Positions 10,086-18,322 of a stretch of DNA of 64,000 nucleotides are shown piece by piece. This DNA is from CAZHFW01 sp964531675. GTDB lineage: Bacteria > Planctomycetota > Phycisphaerae > Phycisphaerales > UBA1924. The stretch is from NCBI GenBank assembly GCA_964531675.1, contig CAZHFW010000002.1, positions 124,001 to 188,000 on the forward strand. Direction: 5' to 3'. The notes under the pieces were generated by a model, which did not search any database, was not told the origin of the DNA, and was given only the letters and a program-made list of their open reading frames with translations. The position numbers were made by a program, and so were the translations under genes. How positions within the stretch are numbered: position 1 is the stretch's first letter; the number at the start of each line of letters is the position of its first letter.

Positions 10086-10658
10086 ATGAAGCTCGGATCC
10101 AAGGAGTTCGCCCTTCTTCTGCTGCTGGTCGCGGTCCCCGTCTCCAGCTGGTGGCTCGTCTTCCGCCCGCAGAACCGCCAGATCATGCTCGCCAAGCAGG
10201 ACCTGCTCCACAAGCAGGAAATGCTCTCCAAGCTCCGCGAAGAGACCGCCCGCAACGAAGACCTCGCCCGCGTCAACGAACAGCTCAAGGTCAACATCGC
10301 CACCATCGAGCAGCGCCTTCCCACCACCAAGGAAGTCGACTCCATCGTCCGCCAGGTCTCCGACCTCGCCGTCCAGTGCGGCCTGGACTCCCCCCAGCTC
10401 AAGAGCGCCAAGCCCGTCAAGACCGCCCTCTACATGGAACAGCCCCTCGAGCTCGAAACCTCCGGCGACTTCAAGGGCTTCTATCAGTTCATGCTCAGGC
10501 TCGAACAGCTCCAGCGCATCACCCGCGTCCCCGACATGACCCTCAAGCGCCACGACAAGGAAAACGGCAAGCTCCACGCCAACTTCACGCTCAGCATCTA
10601 CTTCCAGGACGAAAAGGCCCAGGCCGCGCCCGACGCGCCCGCCGGCTCCAAGAAGTAA
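10086..10658 (+). CDS. pilO: PilO-like pilus/secretion assembly protein
   Basis: This 190-residue bitopic protein has a membrane helix at about residues 8-25, a coiled coil (about 30-85) with TIEQRLPTTKEV at its end, and a periplasmic ferredoxin-like domain containing LELETSGDFKGFYQFMLRLE, the segment typical of PilO. PilO pairs with PilN in the periplasm to align the pilus machine. The gene starts 21 bases after pilN ends, with GAAAGG upstream, so it is in the same transcript. Confidence 0.8.
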   Translation: MKLGSKEFALLLLLVAVPVSSWWLVFRPQNRQIMLAKQDLLHKQEMLSKLREETARNEDLARVNEQLKVNIATIEQRLPTTKEVDSIVRQVSDLAVQCGLDSPQLKSAKPVKTALYMEQPLELETSGDFKGFYQFMLRLEQLQRITRVPDMTLKRHDKENGKLHANFTLSIYFQDEKAQAAPDAPAGSKK

Positions 10659-10703
10659 TCCGCGCCGCCACCGCACACGACCGACCTCTCCCGGAGATTC
10701 ACG

Positions 10704-11468
10704 ATGAGCATGATCCCCAACAGCGCGGACCAGAACCAGCAGCCCGACGCGCCCGCTCCCGAGCAGGGCGGCAAGCCCGAATCCTTCGGCCTCCTCTCCG
10801 AGCTGCGGAACACCGGACAGCCCGCCCTCGAAGGCGCCGCCAAGCCCAAGAAGGCCATGTCCACCACCACCGTCATCATGCTCCTGGTCCTCGCCGGATC
10901 CGGCGCTCTGCTCTTCGGCATGCGCAAGCTCGGCACCTCCGGCGGCGGCAGCGGCGCCGGCATCCAGATCGACTACACCCGCGACCAGACCGTCACCGCC
11001 GCCATGCAGGAAAAGGTCCTCAACCAGCTCGCCGCCAGCGCCACGCCCCTGCAGGTCCCCTCCGAAAACCTCAACCTCGACACCAAGAACCCCTTCGCCC
11101 TCCCGATCAGCAAGGTCGGCTCCGTCGTCGCCATCTCCGATGACGCCGACGCCCGCGAACGCGCCGAGTTCGCCGCCAAAATCGCCGCCCGCAAGGAAGA
11201 GATCAAGGGCAAGCTCGAGAACGTCCACCTCCAGGGCGTCATGATGGGCAAGATCCCCCTCGCCCGCGTCGACGGCGCCACCGTCCGCGCCGGCGATCTC
11301 GTCAGCGAGATCTTCACCGTCAAGCAGATCAACGAACGCTCCATGGTCCTCACCGTCGATGGCCTCGACTTCGAGGTCGCCATGCCCGAGCCCGGCGCTC
11401 CGCAGGCAGGCCAGGCGAGCAAGCCCGCCAGCAAGCCCGCGCCCGTCCGCACGCAGAAGAAGAAGTAA
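10704..11468 (+). CDS. PilP/GspC-like accessory protein of the pilus cluster
   Basis: The 254-residue protein has a Gln/Pro-rich cytoplasmic segment, a membrane helix at about residues 53-72 (TVIMLLVLAGSGALLFG) and a soluble domain. Its C-terminal part (VHLQGVMMGKIPLARVDGA ... VSEIFTVKQINERSMVLTV) resembles the beta-rich HR domain of PilP and GspC, in which a short sequence is stored and presented to the secretin. A Lys/Pro tail follows. Function as the PilP-equivalent is inferred from place in the cluster and topology. No secretin gene is present in the window. Confidence 0.6.
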   Translation: MSMIPNSADQNQQPDAPAPEQGGKPESFGLLSELRNTGQPALEGAAKPKKAMSTTTVIMLLVLAGSGALLFGMRKLGTSGGGSGAGIQIDYTRDQTVTAAMQEKVLNQLAASATPLQVPSENLNLDTKNPFALPISKVGSVVAISDDADARERAEFAAKIAARKEEIKGKLENVHLQGVMMGKIPLARVDGATVRAGDLVSEIFTVKQINERSMVLTVDGLDFEVAMPEPGAPQAGQASKPASKPAPVRTQKKK

Positions 11469-11510
11469 TCCCCCGCTGGTCCCTCGTTCGCAAGAAGGGT
11501 GGTCGGGCCG

Positions 11511-13508
11511 ATGGCCAAGTACAACATCGATGACATCCTCAGCGAACTTGGCGTCGGCGACGCCGCCAAGAAGCCCCAGGCACCCAAGGAAGGCGCCGAG
11601 CAGGACGCCGCCGCCAAGGGCCGCAAGAAGCACCGCATCGATCAGGCGGCCAGCTCGTTCAGCCCGCTCCCCGCCGCCCCCGGAAACCAGAGGCACTTCG
11701 GCCAGCAGGCCGAGTCCTCCTCCTCCAGCTCCAGGCCCGCGACCCCCGCCGGCCCCGCCCTCTCCGACATCTACAACCCCGAAGCCTCCGAAGACGCCGG
11801 CGCCGTCAAGCAGCTCGGCGAACTGCTCCTCTCCAAGGGCGTCATCACCGCCGACAAACTCTCCGTCGCCCAGAGCGTGCTCAAGCAGAGCCCGGGCCGC
11901 CGCCTCGCCGAAATCCTCGTCGAGCAGGGCGCCGATGAAGCCCAGATCCAGGAAGTCGTCGCCGAAGTCGCCGGCGTCCCCTTCGAACGCATCGATCTCC
12001 ACAAGGGCCTCGACGGCGGCTTCGACGGCAAGCTCCTCCAGCGCCTCACCAGCGAGTTCGCCCGACAGCACATGGTCATCCCCCTCCGCACCGAGGGGCA
12101 GCGCGTCGTCGTCGCCGCCACCAAGCCCGACGACGTCTTCCTGATCGATGAAATCAGGCTCCGACTGGGCGTCAACTCCGTCAAGCTCGTCCTCACCACC
12201 AACTTCGACATCAAGGGCTGCCTGGAAATCGTCGGCGAAGCCACCGGCGAACAGGTCGACCTCTCCGCCATCCTCTCCGAAGTCGAAGAGGGCGACGTCC
12301 AGGTCGAAAAGAAGTCCCAGACCGAAGTCGACCTCGAGAAGGAAGCCGGCGAAAGCCCCGTCATCCGCTACGTCAACTACATCATCCAAAACGCCGTCAA
12401 GGAAGGCGCTTCGGATATCCACATCGAGCCCGCCGAAAAGAAGCTCAAGGTCCGCTTCCGCATCGACGGCGAACTCTTCGAGATGATGAACCCGCCGGGC
12501 TCCATGTCCGCCGCCATCACCTCGCGCCTCAAGATCATGGCCAACCTGGACATCTCCGAGCGCCGCGTGCCCCAGGACGGCCGCATCCGCTGCACCGTCC
12601 AGGGACGCAAGCTCGACCTGCGCATGTCCACCCTCCCCTGCGGCTACGGCGAAAAGACCGTCCTCCGTATCCTCGACACCAAGTCCATCAACGTCGAACT
12701 CGAAAACCTCGGCTTCGACGAAGACACCTACCACATCTGGAAGAAGCAGATCGACGCGCCGCACGGCATCGTGCTCGTCACAGGCCCCACCGGCTCGGGT
12801 AAGACCACCACCCTCTACGCCTCCCTCCGCCAGATCGACAAAAACACGATGAACGTGTCCACCGTCGAAGACCCCATCGAATACCACCTCGATGGCATCA
12901 CCCAGACCCAGACCCACGAAAAGATCGGCATGACCTTCGCCCTGGCCCTCCGCGCCCTCCTGCGCCAGGACCCCGACGTCATCATGCTCGGCGAAATCCG
13001 CGACCACGAAACCGCCCACATCGCCGTCCAGGCCGCCCTCACCGGCCACCTGGTGCTCTCCACCCTCCACACCAACGACGCGCCAAGCTCCATCACCCGA
13101 CTCGTCAACATCGGCCTCGAACCCTTCCTCGTCGGCGCCGCCGTCAACGGCGTCCTCGCCCAGCGACTCATCCGCCGCCTCTGCGTCCATTGCAAGGCCG
13201 AGGAAGCCCCCTCCGACGACATGCGCGAATACCTCGAACTCCAGGGCATGCCCACCGACAAGATGTGGGTCTCCAAGGGCTGCGACAAGTGCCGCCAGAC
13301 CGGCTACTCCGGCCGCGTCGGTATCTACGAACTCCTCGTCGTCGACGATCAGCTCCGCGACATCATCGCACGCAACCCCAACGTCGCCGAGTTCCGCAGG
13401 CTCTGCATGGAACGCGGAATGGTCTCGCTCCGACAGGACGGCATGCGCAAGGTCCAACGCGGCCTCACCACCGTCCAGGAAGTCCTCCGCGTCACCGAAG
13501 CCCACTAA
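11511..13508 (+). CDS. pilB: type II secretion/type IV pilus assembly ATPase (GspE/PilB family)
   Basis: This hexameric cytoplasmic ATPase powers pilus extension or pseudopilus assembly. After a low-complexity Ser/Pro segment, an N-terminal MshEN-like domain starts near residue 100 (LGELLLSKGVITADKL). The catalytic core carries Walker A GPTGSGKTTTLYA (about 425), the Asp and His boxes, and Walker B VIMLGEIRD (about 490). The zinc tetracysteine motif CVHC ... CDKC is at about 557-593. The last feature and the long N-terminus favour an extension (GspE/PilB) over a retraction (PilT) motor. The ATG at 11511 is chosen; an upstream GTG would add four residues. An intrinsic terminator follows. Confidence 0.93.
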   Translation: MAKYNIDDILSELGVGDAAKKPQAPKEGAEQDAAAKGRKKHRIDQAASSFSPLPAAPGNQRHFGQQAESSSSSSRPATPAGPALSDIYNPEASEDAGAVKQLGELLLSKGVITADKLSVAQSVLKQSPGRRLAEILVEQGADEAQIQEVVAEVAGVPFERIDLHKGLDGGFDGKLLQRLTSEFARQHMVIPLRTEGQRVVVAATKPDDVFLIDEIRLRLGVNSVKLVLTTNFDIKGCLEIVGEATGEQVDLSAILSEVEEGDVQVEKKSQTEVDLEKEAGESPVIRYVNYIIQNAVKEGASDIHIEPAEKKLKVRFRIDGELFEMMNPPGSMSAAITSRLKIMANLDISERRVPQDGRIRCTVQGRKLDLRMSTLPCGYGEKTVLRILDTKSINVELENLGFDEDTYHIWKKQIDAPHGIVLVTGPTGSGKTTTLYASLRQIDKNTMNVSTVEDPIEYHLDGITQTQTHEKIGMTFALALRALLRQDPDVIMLGEIRDHETAHIAVQAALTGHLVLSTLHTNDAPSSITRLVNIGLEPFLVGAAVNGVLAQRLIRRLCVHCKAEEAPSDDMREYLELQGMPTDKMWVSKGCDKCRQTGYSGRVGIYELLVVDDQLRDIIARNPNVAEFRRLCMERGMVSLRQDGMRKVQRGLTTVQEVLRVTEAH

Positions 13509-13536
13509 CCCGCCCATCAACCCATCCATCAACCCG

Positions 13537-13567
13537 ACGCCCACAGCCCTCCGCTGTGGGCGTTTTC
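13537..13567 (+). terminator. rho-independent terminator after pilB
   Basis: An 11-bp perfect stem (13537-13547 with 13553-13563) and a 5-base loop are followed by TTTT. It closes the pilM-to-pilB cluster. Confidence 0.85.
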
Positions 13568-13768
13568 CTGCGCCCGCGCGTCCGCCCTCATCAAAGCCCG
13601 AAAACGCCCCGCGTTATCTGGCCCGCGCACTCCCTCCCCACGGCGCACGCGCGCCGGTCGCATGGACGTCCCGGTCAACCCCGCTTCTCCACGTGGCGCA
13701 AGTCCCGCGCCTTGCCGATCTTCCTCACGTCCGTGTCGAGCCACCGCTTCCTCGTAAGGAGTCCTGTC

Positions 13769-14677
13769 ATGCGTCCCGCCAAGCTTCTCCTCGCTGCTCT
13801 CCCGCTTGTCATCACCGGCGTCGCCGCCGCCGAGCCGCAGGATCAGGCTCCCCAGGCTCCTCCCGCCGACGTCACCCGCAACGTTTCCTACTCCCGCTCC
13901 GACAACAGCGTCACCCGCACCGTCGAGGCCACGTCTTCCAGCGGCGCCAGCGCGCAGGGACAACGCACCTGGACGCACGAGAACAACCAGACCTCCGTCA
14001 ACGCCTCCCGCACCGGACCCGATGGCAAGACCGTCGAAGTCCAGAAGACCCGCAGCCGTCAGAACAGCCAGGTCTCCCGCAACCTGAACGCCTCAGGCCC
14101 CGCCGGCAAATCCGTCGCGCGCTCGTCCAGCCGAGACACCGACATCTCCCGCCAGATCCACGCCATCATGGGCACCGGCGGTGGTGCCGCGGGCGCTCAA
14201 GCCTCCTCCAAGGTCTCCAACTTGGGCATCTCCCGCACCTCGCTCGGCGCGATCCCCGACACCCGCGTCCTGGCCGCCCAGATCGCCGCCTGCCAGCCCG
14301 CCGGTGGTGGGGGGGCCGTCAGCGCTCCGTCCCCGGACGCCATCCGCGCCGCCGCCGCCCAGTCCCAGCGCATCGCCCAGCCCGACGGCGTGCGCCACGA
14401 ACGCCCCGAAGCTCTCGAACAGGCCCTCCGCCCCAATGATCAGGCCGATCAGAACGACCAGCTCGCCGATTCGGGCCCCTCGCAGACCCGCCTCAAGAAG
14501 CTCGACTTCCTCCCCGGCCAGGGCACCCAGCCCGGCAGCATGATGGCCGACAAGCTCCGCGCCGCCGCCGCCAACTCCAAGACCGCCGCGGGCCTCGCCC
14601 CAGGCGAGCTCAACTCCAAGGCCGCCCGGGCCGCCCGCGCACGAGCCAGTGCCAGCGCAAGCGCAAGCAAGAACTGA
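13769..14677 (+). CDS. secreted Ala/Ser-rich protein of unknown function
   Basis: The product is not recognised. It has 302 residues: a clear signal peptide (MRPAKLLLAALPLVITGVAAA), then a Ser/Thr/Arg-rich region of short beta-prone repeats (SRSDNSVTRTVEATSS, RTWTHENNQTSVNAS, KTVEVQKTRSRQNSQVSRN). A Gln/Ala-rich helical region follows, and the C-terminus ends in alternating Ala-Ser (ASASASAS-KN). Only one Cys is visible. The start is fixed by TAAGGAG 7 bases upstream. It has its own flanking terminators and is probably monocistronic. The alternating polar repeats could form a fibre or bind a surface, but that is a guess. Confidence 0.75.
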   Translation: MRPAKLLLAALPLVITGVAAAEPQDQAPQAPPADVTRNVSYSRSDNSVTRTVEATSSSGASAQGQRTWTHENNQTSVNASRTGPDGKTVEVQKTRSRQNSQVSRNLNASGPAGKSVARSSSRDTDISRQIHAIMGTGGGAAGAQASSKVSNLGISRTSLGAIPDTRVLAAQIAACQPAGGGGAVSAPSPDAIRAAAAQSQRIAQPDGVRHERPEALEQALRPNDQADQNDQLADSGPSQTRLKKLDFLPGQGTQPGSMMADKLRAAAANSKTAAGLAPGELNSKAARAARARASASASASKN

Positions 14678-14699
14678 CCCACAAGTCCGCCCGAAACCC

Positions 14700-14737
14700 A
14701 ACGCCGGCCCGCGGCATGACCGCGCGCCGGCGTTTTC
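14700..14737 (+). terminator. rho-independent terminator
   Basis: AACGCCGGC (14700-14708) and GCCGGCGTT (14726-14734) form the stem, with a smaller GCG/CGC stem inside, followed by TTTT. It terminates the preceding secreted-protein gene. Confidence 0.75.
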
Positions 14738-14943
14738 GCTTTTGGGGCGATCGCCTCTCGAAAACCCCCATCACCGATTGAGGTGGGCCCGCGCGGAAAG
14801 ACCTTTGCGCGAGCTTCATGCAGCCACAACCCGACCCCAGCGCAGACCCCCATGCTTCATGGCATACTGACCCGACCTTTGCACAACGCCGTGCGCAGCT
14901 TCACGCGAAGTTCGCACAGCCGGACCTCTTGGGAGCGTCAGCC

Positions 14944-16200
14944 ATGCTCGTGTCCCGCGTCTTCTGCGTCGCCGCGATCGCCGGTTCCGCCATTGCTTCC
15001 GAACCTTCCTCCGACGCGACCGCCGCGCTCGCTCGCGAACTCAACGCCGACGCCGCCACCCGCGTCAGCCTCGCCGGTGACGGCCCGACCTCCGGACACG
15101 ACGCCTCCAAGGGCTTCCTCATCTCCGACGGCGGGCCCAACAAGCTCTACCTCGGTGGCAACTCCCAGTTCCGCTACTACGCCAACTGGCGCGACAATCC
15201 GCCCTCCCCCGACTCCGGGTTCGCCAATGGCTTCCAGTACCGCCGCCTCCGCCTGCTCGCGCAAGGCACCGTCGTCACCGAAAACCTCGGCTACAAGCTC
15301 GAAGTCGAACTCGCCAATGGCTCCGCCCAGCTCCTCGAAACCTGGGGCGATTACAAGCTCAACAGCTCGACCTCCCTCCGCTGGGGCCAGTTCAAGCTCC
15401 CGCTCCTCAAGGAAGAACTCACCTCCCACACCGCCCAGCTCACCGCCGAACGCTCCGTCACCAACGCCGTCTTCACGCAGAACTACTCCCAGGGCGTGAT
15501 GCTCAACTACACCAGCGGCGACATCAAGCTCGCCGGCGCCTTCTCCGATGGCCTCAACACCCTCAACACCGACTTCGCCGCCGCCACCAGCGAAGCCGAT
15601 TACGCCTTCACCGGACGCGCGGACTTCAAGTGGGCCGGCGACTGGAAGCAGAACGACCAGGCCACCTCCTTCCGCAACGCCAACTACGCCGGATTCCTCG
15701 GCGCCGCCCTCCACTATCAGAACGGCGGCGCCACCGCGACGCCTTCCGCCTCTCCCCCCACATCCACCCTCGACAAGGGCGTCTTCCAGTACACCGCCGA
15801 CGTCAGCGTCAAAGGCAATGGCTGGAACGTCTTCGGCGCGTTCATCGGCCGCAACACCGATGACCGCACCGTCGACCAGTCCTTCAACGACTTCGGCCTC
15901 GTCCTCCAGGGTGGCCTCTTCGTCTGCGACCCCGCCGAACTCTTCTTCCGCTACGACGAAGTCTTCCCGGACTCCGACCGAGGCCCCACAGGAAACGACT
16001 TCACTACCCTCACCTTCGGCATGAACTGGTACATGGTCCCCGACAGCCACGTCGCCAAGCTCACCACCGACGTCTGCTGGTTCCTCGACGCCCAGTCCGC
16101 CTCGTCCTCGCTCGTCAAGCCCTCCACAAGCTACGGCCTGCTCCCCTCCACCGAGGACAACCAGGTCACCCTCCGCGTCCAGTTCCAGATCATGTTCTGA
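14944..16200 (+). CDS. outer-membrane porin of the phosphate-selective OprO/OprP type
   Basis: The 418-residue exported protein has a signal peptide (MLVSRVFCVAAIAGSAIAS) and alternating aromatic/polar beta-strands. Family landmarks are LGGNSQFRYYANW, the FQYRRLRLLAQGTV strand, LRWGQFKLPLLKEELTS, NYSQGVMLNY, and a terminal strand ending in Phe (TLRVQFQIMF), the usual signal for outer-membrane insertion. This family forms trimeric channels, often anion- or phosphate-selective, but selectivity cannot be read here. The start is supported by GGGAG about 8 bases upstream; earlier in-frame codons lack a signal peptide. A hairpin terminator follows. Confidence 0.8.
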   Translation: MLVSRVFCVAAIAGSAIASEPSSDATAALARELNADAATRVSLAGDGPTSGHDASKGFLISDGGPNKLYLGGNSQFRYYANWRDNPPSPDSGFANGFQYRRLRLLAQGTVVTENLGYKLEVELANGSAQLLETWGDYKLNSSTSLRWGQFKLPLLKEELTSHTAQLTAERSVTNAVFTQNYSQGVMLNYTSGDIKLAGAFSDGLNTLNTDFAAATSEADYAFTGRADFKWAGDWKQNDQATSFRNANYAGFLGAALHYQNGGATATPSASPPTSTLDKGVFQYTADVSVKGNGWNVFGAFIGRNTDDRTVDQSFNDFGLVLQGGLFVCDPAELFFRYDEVFPDSDRGPTGNDFTTLTFGMNWYMVPDSHVAKLTTDVCWFLDAQSASSSLVKPSTSYGLLPSTEDNQVTLRVQFQIMF

Positions 16201-16220
16201 TCCGCGCCCACTCTCCGTGC

Positions 16221-16251
16221 CACCGACCGCGTCCGCGCGGTCGGTGTCTTT
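16221..16251 (+). terminator. hairpin A1, likely terminator and member of a repeated family
   Basis: An 11-bp stem (16221-16231 with 16236-16246) and TCCG loop are followed by TCTTT. A near-identical hairpin occurs at 18091-18116, with one compensated base pair. Confidence 0.7.
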
Positions 16252-16344
16252 CGGCGCGCCCGCACCCCCGAAACCCGCCGCCCCTCCCGACCCCCGCACC
16301 GGGCGGTCCGTGGTAGCGTGTGCGCTTCTCGCAGGGGACCACGC

Positions 16345-17964
16345 ATGGACACCGCCAACCTGACGCCCGAATCTCGACGCAACCTCTGGAAGATCATCGG
16401 CGCCTCGTCCGCAGGCACGCTGATCGAGTGGTACGACTTCTACATCTTCGCGTCCCTGGCCACCATCGTCTCCGGGAAGTTCTTCCCCCAGGGCGAAGGC
16501 CTCGTCGCGTTCCTCAAGACCCTCGCGACCATCTGGGTCGGCTTCGCCGTCCGCCCCTTCGGCGCCATCGTCTTCGGCTATCTCGGCGATCTCATCGGCC
16601 GCAAGCACACCTTCCTCGTCACGCTCCTCATCATGGGCGGCGCGACCTTCGCCATCGGCCTCATGCCCACCTACGACCAGCTCCAGGCCATGGGCGGGCT
16701 GGGCTTCCTCGCACCTTTCCTGCTCCTTACCCTCCGCGTCCTCCAGGGCCTCGCCCTCGGCGGTGAATACGGCGGCGCCGCCACCTACATCGCCGAACAC
16801 GCCCCCAAAGGCCAGCGCGGCTTCTGGACAAGCTGGATCCAGACCACCGCAACCCTCGGCCTCTTCGTCTCCCTCGGCGTCATCCTCACCTGCCGCACCA
16901 CCCTCAGCACCACCGACTTCAACGACTGGGGATGGCGCATCCCCTTCCTGCTCTCCATCTTCCTCGTGCTCTTCTCCTACTACCTCCGCACCAAGATGAA
17001 GGAGTCCCCGCTTTTCACCAAGATGAAGGCCTCGGGCAAAGCCTCCAGGAACCCCATCAAGGAGTCCTTCGCCAACTGGTACAACCTCAAGTTCGTGCTC
17101 CTCGCACTCTTCGGCGCCACCGCCGGCCAAGGCGTCGTCTGGTACACCGGCCAGTTCTACGCCCTCTTCTTCCTCCAGAAAACCCTCAGCATCGAGCTGG
17201 CCCAGTCCAACATCATCATCGGCGCAGCCCTGCTCATCGCCTGCCCCTTCTTCATCATGATGGGCTCCCTCTCCGACCGCATCGGCCGCAAACCGATCAT
17301 GATGACAGGCTGCCTCCTCGCCGCCCTCACCTACGTCCCGCTCTTCCATGGCCTCGCCGATCAGGCCGATCTCAACGCCAAAACCCTCGCCCCCCAAGGC
17401 GAACTCATCACAACCTCATCCCCCGAAGCCGCCAAGGCCGACGACAAAGACGCGCACATCCGCGCCGGTGACATGGTCACCCGCACCCTCATCTCCCGCA
17501 CCTACACCGACGGCAGCAAAGCCGACCTCGTCAAGCTCTACGTCGTCCCCGCTGCCGCTCCCGACAAGCCCGCCGAAATCACCAAGGTCACCCAGGTCGT
17601 CCTCGGCACCGGCCCCATGGTCATCTCCGTCGCGCTCGTCTGTGTCCTCGTCACCTACGTCACCATGGTCTACGGCCCCATCGCCGCCTTCCTCGTCGAA
17701 ATGTTCCCCACCCGCATCCGCTACACCAGCATGTCCCTTCCCTACCACATCGGCAACGGCGTCTTCGGAGGCCTCGTCCCCTTCGCCGCCACCTGGCTCG
17801 CCACCACCTCGCTCGCCAGCCCCAATGCCCCGCTCACCGAACTCATGGGAGGCCCACGCTTCGTCGGCCTCATCTACCCCATCAGCATCGCCGCCCTCAC
17901 CTTCATCATCGGCATGCTCCTCATCCGCGAACGCACCCTCGTCCACCGCGACGCCGACGATTGA
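16345..17964 (+). CDS. MFS transporter of the metabolite:H+ symporter (MHS) family
   Basis: This 539-residue proton symporter is probably for a small organic acid or osmolyte. Twelve membrane helices are visible. Diagnostic motifs are GTLIEWYDFYIFAS at the N-terminus, GDLIGRKHTFL in loop 2-3, QGLALGGEYGGAATYIAEH in helix 4, and SDRIGRKPIMM in loop 8-9. A polar insert of about 90 residues (about 340-430) sits in one external loop. From memory, long forms of this family with such inserts occur near acetate or carboxylate genes. The next gene is acetyl-CoA synthetase, so carboxylate uptake is a reasonable inference. CAGGGGACC upstream fixes the start. Confidence 0.9.
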   Translation: MDTANLTPESRRNLWKIIGASSAGTLIEWYDFYIFASLATIVSGKFFPQGEGLVAFLKTLATIWVGFAVRPFGAIVFGYLGDLIGRKHTFLVTLLIMGGATFAIGLMPTYDQLQAMGGLGFLAPFLLLTLRVLQGLALGGEYGGAATYIAEHAPKGQRGFWTSWIQTTATLGLFVSLGVILTCRTTLSTTDFNDWGWRIPFLLSIFLVLFSYYLRTKMKESPLFTKMKASGKASRNPIKESFANWYNLKFVLLALFGATAGQGVVWYTGQFYALFFLQKTLSIELAQSNIIIGAALLIACPFFIMMGSLSDRIGRKPIMMTGCLLAALTYVPLFHGLADQADLNAKTLAPQGELITTSSPEAAKADDKDAHIRAGDMVTRTLISRTYTDGSKADLVKLYVVPAAAPDKPAEITKVTQVVLGTGPMVISVALVCVLVTYVTMVYGPIAAFLVEMFPTRIRYTSMSLPYHIGNGVFGGLVPFAATWLATTSLASPNAPLTELMGGPRFVGLIYPISIAALTFIIGMLLIRERTLVHRDADD

Positions 17965-18013
17965 GCCGCGCGTAGCAACTCACCACTCACGCGCTCCCCT
18001 GCAAATCCGGGGT

Positions 18014-18041
18014 GGCACTGGTGCCCCTAGGCACCAGTGCC
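18014..18041. repeat. hairpin B, copy 1 (12-bp stem)
   Basis: GGCACTGGTGCC (18014-18025) pairs perfectly with GGCACCAGTGCC (18030-18041) across a CCTA loop. It could act as a terminator for the symporter, but only two T residues follow. A second copy lies 151 bases downstream. Confidence 0.75.
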
Positions 18042-18090
18042 TTCCCATCCTTCACCCCCTACACCCCCGCGTGCCACCGACGCATCGTGC

Positions 18091-18116
18091 CACCGACCGC
18101 TTCCGAGCGGTCGGTG
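18091..18116. repeat. hairpin A, copy 2
   Basis: CACCGACCGCT (18091-18101), loop TCCG, AGCGGTCGGTG (18106-18116). It is identical to the hairpin at 16221-16246 except that the loop-closing G-C pair is T-A here. The base pair, rather than the sequence, is kept. Confidence 0.75.
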
Positions 18117-18164
18117 TCTTCATCCCCTCTCCTCACTCCACGTGCTCCCTCGCAAATCAGGGGT

Positions 18165-18193
18165 GGCACTGGTGCCCTCCAGGCACCAGTGCC
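18165..18193. repeat. hairpin B, copy 2 (12-bp stem)
   Basis: It has the same 12-base arms as copy 1 (18165-18176 and 18182-18193), with a different 5-base loop, CTCCA. Flanking sequence is also conserved, so this is a duplicated element rather than chance. Confidence 0.75.
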
Positions 18194-18322
18194 TTCCCGT
18201 CCTTCACTCCCTTCCCATTCCCCGAACCACCCCCGCGCGTTAAACTCTCCATCTCCACCTTCCAAATCTCCCCGCCCGCTTTCTCCTCCGCAACGTCCAA
18301 CTCCCCGCTCCCGGAGTCATCG

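Larger units (their letters stand above)
17965..18322. other. non-coding gap with three repeated hairpins between symporter and acs
   Basis: The 358 bases hold two copies of a block with a 12-bp palindrome (18014-18041 and 18165-18193) and one copy of the caccgaccgc-type hairpin (18091-18116). The segments around the two palindromes are also similar (gcaaatc-ggggtggc and ccttccc-tccttcac). No gene is supported. Confidence 0.7.

Noticed and set aside
9816..13544. Very long open frame on the minus strand across the pilus cluster
   Set aside because: Gly/Asp/Val/Ala-rich translation without domains, opposite a set of well-supported genes. It is a by-product of high GC at third positions.
14938..17397. 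Long minus-strand frame opposite the porin and symporter
   Set aside because: Low-complexity Glu/Gly-rich product and clear homologues on the other strand.
18000..18205. CRISPR-like repeats
   Set aside because: Only two palindromic units with unequal content between them, no regular spacers and no cas genes.
17348..18322. N-terminal extension of acetyl-CoA synthetase
   Set aside because: It would overlap the symporter gene and cross the hairpin repeats, and it has Ser/Pro-rich shadow composition. The start at 18323 has a ribosome-binding site.
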